Shown here: positions 1-6,480 of the stretch, one piece after another
Position numbering within the stretch: position 1 is the stretch's first letter
Layout of the letters: each line of letters begins with the position of its first letter
Source: Pseudomonadota bacterium
GTDB taxonomy: Bacteria; Myxococcota_A; Polyangia; Haliangiales; Haliangiaceae
Direction of reading: 5' to 3'
Assembly (NCBI GenBank): GCA_023428295.1
Contig: JAEYYV010000173.1
Location: forward strand, 1 to 6,480
Length of the DNA stretch: 6,480 nt
Position numbers and translations under genes: made by a program
The notes under the pieces: generated by a model
Told to the model about the DNA's origin: nothing
Databases searched by the model: none
What the model saw: only the letters and a program-made list of their open reading frames with translations

Positions 1-939
1 GCCTATATCCAACGCGGCGGCGATCTCGCGATGCTTCCGCCGCTCGCGCTCACGAACGCGACGATGTACTCGTTCCTCGTTCAAGCCGACATCGACGCGC
101 TGACGGCGATGGTCGACGCGCACCTGAACTCCGTCACCGCGAGCAGCGGCACGACGTACAAGCCGCTCATGCCCGCGGTGTCGTTCGTGTGCGCGGACAT
201 CAAGAAGTCGTACTCGACGACGCAGCCCGACTCGCAGAAGGGCTGGATGGCGGAGCGTGACTTCGGCGTGTGGGTCCCCGTCGTCGACAACAAGGGGCGC
301 ATCGCGTGGTACCTGCCGTACGTCTTCGTCGACAACGTCGCCGCGATGGTGACGGGGCGCGAAGTGTTCGGCTTCTTCAAGCAGACCGCGACGCTCGCGA
401 TGCCGCCGACACCGCAATCCACGGGCGACTTCACGATCGATGCGCTCGTGATCCAGAAGTACTCGCCCGCGTCCGAGGCGCGCTCGATTCGCTTGATGCT
501 CGCTACACCGGCGAGCAACCAAGCGCCGCCGCAAGGCCGATGGAGCAGCACGCTCGAGGCGCTCGAGATGATCTGGAAGGACCTGCTGGTGATTCGTGGT
601 GACACGGAGAACTTGCCGCTCACGCGCGAGCAGGAGCTCAAGGACGCGTTGACCATGTTGCTCACGCGCGACGTGCCGATGCTGTTCTTGAAGCAGTTCC
701 GCGACGAGACCACGGATCAGCGCGCGTGCTACCAGGCGGTGATCGAAGCGCCCGCGCGGCTCGACAAGTTTCACGGTGGGTGGGTCACGCATCCGCACGA
801 CATCTTCATCGCGCCGGCGGATAGCCATCCGATCGCGAAGGATTGCGGACTGGGCAGCGGCACCCTGAAGAGCCAGCTCGGCTTCTGGTGCCAGATGGAC
901 TTCACCATGATGCCGGGCCGCGTCGTCGCTCAGAAGTAG
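1..939 (+). CDS. Acetoacetate decarboxylase-family protein, 5' end outside the window
   Basis: The reading frame is open from base 1 to the TAG at 937-939. An internal ATG lies at 31, but the residues before it (AYIQRGGDLA) read as protein, no Shine-Dalgarno precedes that ATG, and the family fold begins right there, so the true start is probably upstream. Counting from that ATG, residues 96-118 hold the family signature: YVFVDN, then GREVFGFFKQ. K117 lines up with the Schiff-base lysine of acetoacetate decarboxylase (motif PKK). The neighbouring lysine, which lowers its pKa in the classical enzyme, is Q118 here, and the proline is F116. The C-terminal DFTMMPGRVV resembles the family's closing strand (DFTLPxGxV). 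No signal peptide or membrane segment is seen in the visible part. The family fold is well supported. Acetoacetate as substrate is not: other superfamily members act as aldolases, dehydratases or lipid-related enzymes. The stop is 3 bases before the next start, so co-transcription is likely. Confidence 0.8.
   Translation, partial: AYIQRGGDLAMLPPLALTNATMYSFLVQADIDALTAMVDAHLNSVTASSGTTYKPLMPAVSFVCADIKKSYSTTQPDSQKGWMAERDFGVWVPVVDNKGRIAWYLPYVFVDNVAAMVTGREVFGFFKQTATLAMPPTPQSTGDFTIDALVIQKYSPASEARSIRLMLATPASNQAPPQGRWSSTLEALEMIWKDLLVIRGDTENLPLTREQELKDALTMLLTRDVPMLFLKQFRDETTDQRACYQAVIEAPARLDKFHGGWVTHPHDIFIAPADSHPIAKDCGLGSGTLKSQLGFWCQMDFTMMPGRVVAQK
932..936 (+). promoter_or_regulatory. Weak ribosome binding site for the kinase-ATPase gene
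   Basis: AGAAG lies six bases before the ATG at 943, inside the last codons of the upstream gene. It is a partial match to AGGAG and supports ATG 943. The kinase glycine-rich loop begins only about 15 residues after this start, as is usual for this class. Translation may also be coupled to the upstream gene, whose stop is 3 bases away. Confidence 0.45.
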
Positions 940-942
940 CGC

Positions 943-3900
943 ATGAGTGATCCACTCCAGATCGCGCGCTACCAGATCATCGACGTCCTCGGGCGCGGCG
1001 GCATGGGCGTGGTCTACGAGGCGGTGCACGAGAACGGCGAGCCGGCGGCAGTGAAGACCGTCCGCGTCGCGACGGAGTCGACGCTGGAGTCGATTCGTCG
1101 CGAGATCTTGATGCTGCGCGAGCTGCGGCATCCGGGCGTGGTGTCGATCCGCGATCACGGTGTGGTCGACGATGGAACACCTTGGTACGCGATGAATCTC
1201 TTGCACGGCCGCACGCTGCGCGACGACCTGCGCGTGTGGTTCCCCGCGCCGGAGGGCCCCGACGACAGCACGCGCGATCTCAAGCGCGGCACCGATCGCT
1301 CGGACGAGCCCGTGGCGATCGCGCCGAGGCGTGCGCCGCCGCGACCACCGCCGTACTCGCTGCGCCACGTGGCGACGCTGTTTCGGCTGATCTGCGAGCC
1401 GCTGGCGTACGTACACGCGCAGGGCGTCATCCATCGCGATCTATCGCCCAACAACATCTTCCTCGTCAGTGACAAGGGTACCGACAGGCCCGTGCTGTTC
1501 GACTTCGGTCTCGCGGCGCAGTTCGCGGCGGCGGAGGGGCGCGAGGTGCTCGAGTTCGGCGGCTTCGCACTCGGGACGATCCACTACATGTCGCCCGAGC
1601 AAGCGCGCGGTGAGGTCGTCGACGCGCGCGCGGACATCTACTCGCTCGGCTGTATCTTGTACGAAGCGCTGACGGGGCGACCACCGTTTCTCGACGAGGG
1701 CCGCGCCGTCTTGCTGCAGCACCTCGAGGATGCGCCGAAGCTGCCCTCACAGCTCGCGCCGGCGTGCGCCGCGTTCGACGAGCTCGTCCTGCGCATGCTC
1801 GCGAAGCGTCCGCGCGATCGCATCGGCTACGTCGACGATGTCGCGCTCGCTCTCGCGCGCATCGCTGCCGACGAGGGGGCGACGGATCCGCTGCCGGAGC
1901 CTCGACGTTCGCGTGCGTACACGTATCGCGCCGGCTTTGTCGGTCGCGGCGAGATCATCCGCGAGGTCGACGCGAAGCTCGGCAAGCTCGCCGTGGGACG
2001 CGGCAGCTGCGTCGCGCTCCGCGGAGCCAGCGGTGCGGGCAAGACGCGACTCGCCGCGGAGATCGCGACGCGCGCGGCGAGCGTCGGCATTCGCGTGGTG
2101 GCGGGCGAGTGCGAGCCCGTCGCGGTGAACGAGTCGGTGCGCGCGGCGCCGCTGCATCCGTTGCGGCCCTTGCTGCGCGCGATCGCGGATCGCTGTCGCG
2201 AAGGTGGGCGCACCGAGGCGGAGCGCGTGCTCGGCACCGACGGACACTTGCTCGCGGCGTACGAGCCCGCGCTCGCTCCGTTCGTGCGCACGAGCGATCG
2301 CTCCTCGACCGGCGTCGCTCGCTTTCGCCTGTTCAGCGTACTTCGCGAGATCGTCTCGTCGGTCGTGTCCGAAGAGCCGATCCTCCTCGTGCTCGACGAC
2401 ATGCAGTGGTCGGACGAGCTCACGCTCGCCTTCTTGCGCTTCGTGGGCCACGACTTCTTCTCGCGCGCTCGGATGGCGCTCTTGCTCACCGCGCGTGTCG
2501 ACGAGATGACTGCCGAGCTCGAAGCCACGCTGCGCGCGCTCGAGGCCAAGCGCTTCGACGTGCCGCGCCTCGATCGCGACGCGGTCGGCGCGATGGTGCG
2601 CGACATGCTCGCGCTCGACGAGGACGCGCCCACGCTCGCGGACTACGTGTCGACGCGCTCGGGTGGCAACCCGCTGTTCGCGGCGGAGTACCTGCGCATC
2701 GCGGTGGATCAAGGCGTCATCGTGCGCGACGACTCGGGGCGCTGGAAGATCCGGCCCCGCGACGACGAGAGCTACGACAAGCTGCCGACGCCGGGCTCCG
2801 TGCAAGAGCTCGGTCGCCGCCGCCTCGAGATGCTCGGCGAGCACGCGCGTGCGCTCGCGGGTGCCGCGGCGGTGCTCGGCCGATCGTGCGACAGCGCGGT
2901 GCTCACCGCGACGGCAGCGATGGGCGCTGACGACGCGAACGCGGGCATCGCGGAGCTGATCCAGCGCCATGTCGTCGAGGACGTGAACGGCCTGTTGCGC
3001 TTCGAGCACGACACCCTGCGCGAGCTCGCGTACGCGACGCTGCCCGCGGATGCGCGCAGCGTGCTTCACCGTCGTGCGGCGATCTCCGTCGAGGCGTACC
3101 ACCGCGAGGACGCCGACTTCCCGCTGCGCTTCGGCGAGCTCGCGCACCACTGGGAGCGCGCGGGTGATCGCGGGCTCGCCACCAATTACCTCGAGCGCGC
3201 CGCCGAGCTCGCACTCGACACCGCGGCGTTCGGCGAAGCGCGCACGATGCTCGCGCACTTGCTCGAGCTCGCGCCCGAGGCTGCGGCACCGCGCCGCGCC
3301 CGCTGGCTGCGTCGGCTCGGCGAGGCGAGCTACGCGCTCGGCGATCTGCAGGGCCTCGCTACGTACTCGCGGCAAGCGCTCGACACGCTCGATCGCGCCC
3401 TGCCCTCGTCGAAGCTGCGGCTCGGCGCGCGCGTCGCCGCAGGTCTCGCGCAGCAGCTGTGGTCGCGAACGCTGCGGCGGCCACCGTCGACAAAGACAGA
3501 GCCCGCGATCGTCGAGGCCGCGCTCGCGTCCGCGCAGCTCACCACGCACTTCTTCTTCAACGACGACTCGCTCGGACTCGTGCACGCCGCGCTCTCGGCG
3601 ATCAACCTCGCCGAGCGCGGTGGCGGCGATGATCTGCCCATCGCCGAGATCTACGCGCAGCTCGGCTACGCGGCCGGGCTCGCGCGGCTCGGCGGTGTCG
3701 CGCGCGGATACTTCTCGCACGCGCGCGCGGTCGCGCACCGCACCAAGGACACGAACGGTCTCGTCAAGACGCTCAACACCGAGGCCGCCTTCGCGATCGG
3801 TCTCGGCGCGTGGGACGAGGTTCGCAAGACCGCGGCCGAAGCGCTGACGCTCGCGCGAGAGGTCCGGAATCCGCAGGACGCCGAGGACAGCTTGACGATC

Positions 3901-4539
3901 CTCGGCCACGCCGAGTTCGCGACGGGCAACTACCGCGGTGCGCGCGAGCTCGCGATCGCGCTGCGCGAGTCCGCGCGAAGTCGCGCCAACGCGCAGCACG
4001 AAGCGTGGGGCATCTACACCGTCGGGCGCGTCGCTCTTTACGAGGGCGACTTCGCCGCGGCGATCGCCGACTTCGAGCGCGCGATGGAGATGCTGGCACA
4101 CCTAAACGATCGCGCGTCGCGCATCTTGTGCGGCGGAATGCTCGCGAGCGCGCTCGCGCGAACGGGCGACGTCTCGCGCGCACGCGCCGCCGCCGAGGCA
4201 TGCGTCACCGCGATCGCCGGCAAGACACCGCCGGTGTTCTCGATCACCGAGGGGCTCGTGGGCCTGTGCGACGCCTACCTCGCACTCTGGAAGCACACAC
4301 AGGATGCAGCGTATGCAGCGACCGCACGCGCGGCGATCGCCGAGCTGCAGAAGCTCGCTCGCCTCCTGCCGATCGCGGGGCCGCCCGGCGACATCCGCCT
4401 CGGCATCTATCACCAGCTCGGTGGCTCGCGGCGGCGCGCGGTCAAGAGTCTGCGAACGGGACTCGAAGGAGCCGAGCGACTGTCCACGCCCCACGATCAG
4501 CAAGTCGCGCGCGCCGCGCTCGCCACGCTCGGCGTTTGA
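943..4539 (+). CDS. PknK-like Ser/Thr kinase with STAND ATPase and TPR-like tail, 1198 aa
   Basis: This is a soluble signalling protein. Kinase domain, about residues 9-308: glycine loop LGRGGMGVVY (16-25), ATP lysine K38, helix-C glutamate E54, catalytic loop HRDLSPNN (164-171) with D166 and N171, DFG at 187-189, and SPE (217-219) ending the activation segment. The usual catalytic-loop lysine is S168. A proline- and charge-rich insert spans about 100-138. ATPase module, about 331-600: VGR at 333-335, Walker A GASGAGKT (361-368), Walker B LLVLDDMQW (481-489) and the GGNPLF motif (574-579) typical of AAA_16/STAND ATPases. From about 620 to the end the protein is alpha-helical, with TPR-like pairs clearest at 903-935, 942-975 and 1020-1054. 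The architecture and size resemble mycobacterial PknK (about 1,100 aa) and many myxobacterial kinases. No transmembrane segment or C-terminal LuxR-type HTH is seen. The likely role is integrating a signal through the ATPase/TPR part into Ser/Thr phosphorylation. The ligand and substrates are unknown. Confidence 0.93.
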   Translation: MSDPLQIARYQIIDVLGRGGMGVVYEAVHENGEPAAVKTVRVATESTLESIRREILMLRELRHPGVVSIRDHGVVDDGTPWYAMNLLHGRTLRDDLRVWFPAPEGPDDSTRDLKRGTDRSDEPVAIAPRRAPPRPPPYSLRHVATLFRLICEPLAYVHAQGVIHRDLSPNNIFLVSDKGTDRPVLFDFGLAAQFAAAEGREVLEFGGFALGTIHYMSPEQARGEVVDARADIYSLGCILYEALTGRPPFLDEGRAVLLQHLEDAPKLPSQLAPACAAFDELVLRMLAKRPRDRIGYVDDVALALARIAADEGATDPLPEPRRSRAYTYRAGFVGRGEIIREVDAKLGKLAVGRGSCVALRGASGAGKTRLAAEIATRAASVGIRVVAGECEPVAVNESVRAAPLHPLRPLLRAIADRCREGGRTEAERVLGTDGHLLAAYEPALAPFVRTSDRSSTGVARFRLFSVLREIVSSVVSEEPILLVLDDMQWSDELTLAFLRFVGHDFFSRARMALLLTARVDEMTAELEATLRALEAKRFDVPRLDRDAVGAMVRDMLALDEDAPTLADYVSTRSGGNPLFAAEYLRIAVDQGVIVRDDSGRWKIRPRDDESYDKLPTPGSVQELGRRRLEMLGEHARALAGAAAVLGRSCDSAVLTATAAMGADDANAGIAELIQRHVVEDVNGLLRFEHDTLRELAYATLPADARSVLHRRAAISVEAYHREDADFPLRFGELAHHWERAGDRGLATNYLERAAELALDTAAFGEARTMLAHLLELAPEAAAPRRARWLRRLGEASYALGDLQGLATYSRQALDTLDRALPSSKLRLGARVAAGLAQQLWSRTLRRPPSTKTEPAIVEAALASAQLTTHFFFNDDSLGLVHAALSAINLAERGGGDDLPIAEIYAQLGYAAGLARLGGVARGYFSHARAVAHRTKDTNGLVKTLNTEAAFAIGLGAWDEVRKTAAEALTLAREVRNPQDAEDSLTILGHAEFATGNYRGARELAIALRESARSRANAQHEAWGIYTVGRVALYEGDFAAAIADFERAMEMLAHLNDRASRILCGGMLASALARTGDVSRARAAAEACVTAIAGKTPPVFSITEGLVGLCDAYLALWKHTQDAAYAATARAAIAELQKLARLLPIAGPPGDIRLGIYHQLGGSRRRAVKSLRTGLEGAERLSTPHDQQVARAALATLGV

Positions 4540-4545
4540 TACGCT

Positions 4546-4551
4546 GGGGGG
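4546..4551 (+). promoter_or_regulatory. G-rich Shine-Dalgarno-like site setting the GTG start of the PilZ gene
   Basis: A run of six G, followed by A, lies four bases before the GTG at 4556 in the 16-base gap after the kinase gene. The same frame is open far upstream (an ATG at 4304), but that part overlaps the kinase gene and translates to arginine/serine-rich low-complexity sequence. GTG 4556 places the PilZ RxxxR motif at residues 6-10, as expected for a short PilZ protein. Confidence 0.5.
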
Positions 4552-4555
4552 ACTC

Positions 4556-5152
4556 GTGTACGAGCAGCAGCGACGCCACCCTCGGCACAAGGTCCATCTC
4601 CGGGTGAGCTACGGCCGCGCGATCGAGTTCGTCGAACAGTACGCGGACACGCTGGCGCTCGGCGGCATGTTCATCCGCGACGCGACCGATCTCGCCGTCG
4701 GAGAGACGGTGTCCGTCACACTCGAGCTACCCGGCAGCGGAACGCTCACCGTCAAAGCCGAGGTCCGGTACGTCCTGACCGATGGCGCGAAGCCCGGCGC
4801 AGGCATGCAGATCACGACCGGACCGCGCGGGTATCTCGATCAGCTCTCGGCGTATCTGCTCCGGCTCGGACGTCGCGCGGATGCCGTCATCTTCGTCGAC
4901 GCGGAGCCGTGGCGCACGCTGATTCGCGAGTCCGGCTATCACGTCGCCGCGCTGCCGCCACCCTCGGAGGTCGCGCGCATCTTCGCGGACCTTCGACTCG
5001 TGGCGATCATGCCGCCGGTCGAGTTCGCCGAGGACTACGACGCGGCGCTCCAGGCCAACGGAGCGGACAGCTCGATCCTCATTCCTGTCCACGAGACGCT
5101 GCCTGTCGAGCCCGTGCTCGCGTGGCTGGACGAGCGACTTCTCGGCCGCTAG
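4556..5152 (+). CDS. PilZ-domain protein with C-terminal receiver-like domain, 198 aa
   Basis: The N-terminal half (about residues 4-90) is a PilZ domain of the type common in myxobacteria. RRHPR at 6-10 gives the c-di-GMP-contacting RxxxR motif. The beta-strand region LALGGMFIRD (33-42) corresponds to the second motif, normally D/NxSxxG. Here the serine is missing (D31-T-L-A-L-G36-G37), so nucleotide binding is uncertain. VGETVSVTLELP (48-59) and GAGMQI (81-86) are also typical of PilZ barrels. After a helix (93-105), residues 108-197 alternate strand and helix: AVIFVD (110-115), HVAAL (129-133), LVAIM (148-152), SILIPV (173-178), and a final helix 184-196. This resembles a response-regulator receiver without its phospho-acceptor Asp (M152 at that place). 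That second assignment is inference. No membrane segment is present, so it is probably cytoplasmic. It lies 16 bases after the kinase-ATPase gene and 22 before the next kinase, suggesting a c-di-GMP or partner-binding adaptor in the same pathway. Confidence 0.83.
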   Translation: MYEQQRRHPRHKVHLRVSYGRAIEFVEQYADTLALGGMFIRDATDLAVGETVSVTLELPGSGTLTVKAEVRYVLTDGAKPGAGMQITTGPRGYLDQLSAYLLRLGRRADAVIFVDAEPWRTLIRESGYHVAALPPPSEVARIFADLRLVAIMPPVEFAEDYDAALQANGADSSILIPVHETLPVEPVLAWLDERLLGR

Positions 5153-5174
5153 GAAAGCGGCGTAGCATAGGCAG

Positions 5175-6480
5175 GTGGCGGACGACGAGGGTTCCGAGGC
5201 AACCTCGGTTCAGCGGCGGGGGACGCGGCACGCGAACGCTGGGGACTCGTGCTCGTCCTCGTCGTCGTCCTCGTCCGGGTCGTCGCGCAGAACGGGAACG
5301 CAGCATGGCTCGACGACGATCGCCTCGTCCGTCGAAGCGCTGGAGCGCGACGAGCTGTTGCGCACGCGCCGCTTCTGCGCCATCGGCGCTGCGATCGCGG
5401 TCGCTGGCGCGTTCTCGGTGCCGCTCCTTCCCGGCGATCCCACGGCGAGCGCGCTCCTGCTGACATGCGTCGGGTGTTCGCTCGCCTCGATCTTGTTCCT
5501 CTATCTGCGCACGAACGATCCGATCGCATTCCGCAGGCCAACCACGCTGCTCGGATGGTTCATCCCCGCCGTGAACGTGACGGCCGTGATCCCGTTCTTC
5601 GGCGTGTTCTCGCCCGCCGCGGTGGTGCTCGTGCTCGGCATCTACTTCACCGGACTCGGGCGGAGCAAGGGACTCGCGATCGCCGTCTATGCGGTGTGTG
5701 CAGGCATGCAAGGTCTGCTCGCGATCCTCGTCATTACCGAGGTCGTCTACGACACGGGCCTCGTCGCGATCATGCCCATGGCCAAGCGCGATCAATGGAT
5801 CGTGCAAGGGCTCGTGCAGGTCGTCCTCGCGGGCACGTACATCACCGCGCGCTTCTCGCGCAAGACCGCGCTCGCCGCGGTGACCGAGCTCGAGCGCGCC
5901 GTGCGGTTGGCGGCGCATCGCGAGGCCCTGCTCCTCGAGGCGCGCGAGGAGCTCGAGCGAGCCTTGCGCTCCGGTCGAGGGCGGTTCTCGGATCAGACGC
6001 TCGGGGTCTACGAGCTCGGCGACATGATCGGTCGCGGCGCGATGGGCGAGGTCTACGAAGCCGCCGCACCCGACGGCTCCTCGGTGGCGATCAAGCTGCT
6101 CTCGCAAGCATCGCTCGGCAACGTGAATCACGTGCTGCGCTTCTTGCGCGAGCTACGCACCGCCGCGAACCTCGTCGCTGACAACGTCGTGCGCGTGATC
6201 GAGGTCGGCGAGTCGCCGGTGCCGTACCTGGTGATGGAGCGGCTGCATGGCAAGACGCTCTCCGAGATGCTACGGAACCAACGCACGCTGGCGCCGCGCG
6301 AGGTCGTCGACATGGTTCAGCAGGTTGGCGCTGGCATCACGGCGGCGGCGCGAGCGGGAATCGTGCACCGCGATCTCAAGCCGCAGAACGTGTTCCTGCA
6401 CCAAGGTACGACGTGGAAGGTGCTCGATTTCGGTGTCGCGCGCACGATCGACGCGGGCGACACGCTGACGGCAGGGCACG
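5175..6480 (+). CDS. Membrane Ser/Thr protein kinase with N-terminal multi-pass region, 3' end outside the window
   Basis: The frame opens after the in-frame TAG at 5163 and runs to the right edge (435 complete codons). GTG 5175 is the first start codon and has only weak Shine-Dalgarno support. A later TTG at 5358 is an alternative. Residues 1-60 are hydrophilic and low-complexity, with eight serines in a row at 27-34. About six hydrophobic segments follow (near 67-86, 91-111, 126-143, 145-162, 166-188, 208-226). An Ala/Leu/Glu/Arg-rich, probably coiled-coil linker lies at about 230-268. The kinase domain starts near 277: IGRGAMGEVY (285-294), ATP lysine K307, HRDLKPQN (398-405) with catalytic D400 and N405, and DFG at 418-420. 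The window ends in the activation segment. An even number of membrane passes puts both ends in the cytoplasm. The membrane part resembles no sensor I can name and may detect an envelope or lipid cue. It is probably the last or next-to-last visible member of the same operon. Confidence 0.88.
   Translation, partial: MADDEGSEATSVQRRGTRHANAGDSCSSSSSSSSGSSRRTGTQHGSTTIASSVEALERDELLRTRRFCAIGAAIAVAGAFSVPLLPGDPTASALLLTCVGCSLASILFLYLRTNDPIAFRRPTTLLGWFIPAVNVTAVIPFFGVFSPAAVVLVLGIYFTGLGRSKGLAIAVYAVCAGMQGLLAILVITEVVYDTGLVAIMPMAKRDQWIVQGLVQVVLAGTYITARFSRKTALAAVTELERAVRLAAHREALLLEAREELERALRSGRGRFSDQTLGVYELGDMIGRGAMGEVYEAAAPDGSSVAIKLLSQASLGNVNHVLRFLRELRTAANLVADNVVRVIEVGESPVPYLVMERLHGKTLSEMLRNQRTLAPREVVDMVQQVGAGITAAARAGIVHRDLKPQNVFLHQGTTWKVLDFGVARTIDAGDTLTAGH
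5253..5285 (+). repeat. TCG/TCC triplet tract encoding poly-serine
   Basis: Eleven consecutive triplets read TCG or TCC except for one GGG in the ninth place, encoding residues 27-37 of the membrane kinase (eight Ser, Gly, two Ser). The unit is three bases, so length changes would alter the serine count without shifting the frame. The tract probably forms a flexible, possibly phosphorylated N-terminal tail. Confidence 0.7.

Noticed and set aside
1747..4101. A 784-residue open frame on the - strand, antisense to the kinase-ATPase gene
   Set aside because: Long antisense open frames are expected in GC-rich genes because stop codons are rare. The product is low-complexity Arg/Glu/Ala-rich with no recognisable domain, while the + strand frame carries intact kinase and Walker motifs.
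4304..4555. An upstream extension of the PilZ frame overlapping the end of the kinase gene
   Set aside because: The extension is Arg/Ser/Ala-rich without family similarity and is fully explained as a shadow of the kinase gene. A GTG with a G-rich Shine-Dalgarno-like site sits right before the PilZ domain.
4540..4555. Possible terminator or promoter in the gap before the PilZ gene
   Set aside because: The gap is 16 bases, without an inverted repeat or T run, and is accounted for by a ribosome binding site.
5079..6131. A 350-residue - strand open frame
   Set aside because: Its composition (Arg, Glu, Asp, His, Ala) is that of an antisense shadow, and no domain is recognisable. The + strand shows a coherent membrane kinase.
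5249..6181. A 310-residue + strand open frame overlapping the membrane kinase
   Set aside because: It is in a different frame from the kinase motifs, is Arg/Ala-rich, and begins with a valine/leucine run that is simply the TCG tract read out of frame.

Overview
The window is a GC-rich (roughly two-thirds G+C), densely coding stretch with all four genes on the + strand. The composition fits a myxobacterium (Myxococcota, perhaps a Polyangia/Sandaracinus-like lineage). So do the large multidomain Ser/Thr kinases with HRDLSP or HRDLKP catalytic loops and a PilZ protein resembling the Myxococcus paralogous PilZ type. This assignment is inferred from gene content and base composition, not from a database match.

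Layout: (1) 1-939, the C-terminal bulk of an acetoacetate-decarboxylase-family protein whose start lies left of the window. (2) 943-4539, a 1198-residue soluble protein with a Ser/Thr kinase domain, a STAND/AAA-type ATPase and a long TPR-like helical tail, similar in architecture to PknK. (3) 4556-5152, a 198-residue PilZ protein that starts at GTG and has a second, possibly receiver-like, C-terminal domain. (4) 5175 to the right edge, a second Ser/Thr kinase with a poly-serine N-terminus, about six membrane segments and a coiled-coil linker before the kinase domain. It is cut off just after the DFG motif.

The gaps between genes are 3, 16 and 22 bases, and no terminator or clear promoter is visible between them. 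Co-transcription is therefore likely. The last three genes form a plausible signalling cassette: a membrane-anchored kinase that may sense a membrane or envelope cue, a cytosolic kinase-ATPase-TPR integrator, and a small PilZ protein that could be a c-di-GMP or protein-interaction adaptor. A functional link to the decarboxylase-like gene is suggested only by proximity.

There are no RNA genes, mobile elements, CRISPR arrays or intergenic stretches above 25 bases. The most unusual points are the PilZ plus receiver-like fusion with a degenerate second PilZ motif, the Lys-to-Ser catalytic loop and proline-rich insert of the first kinase, and the inverted topology and poly-Ser tract of the second kinase.
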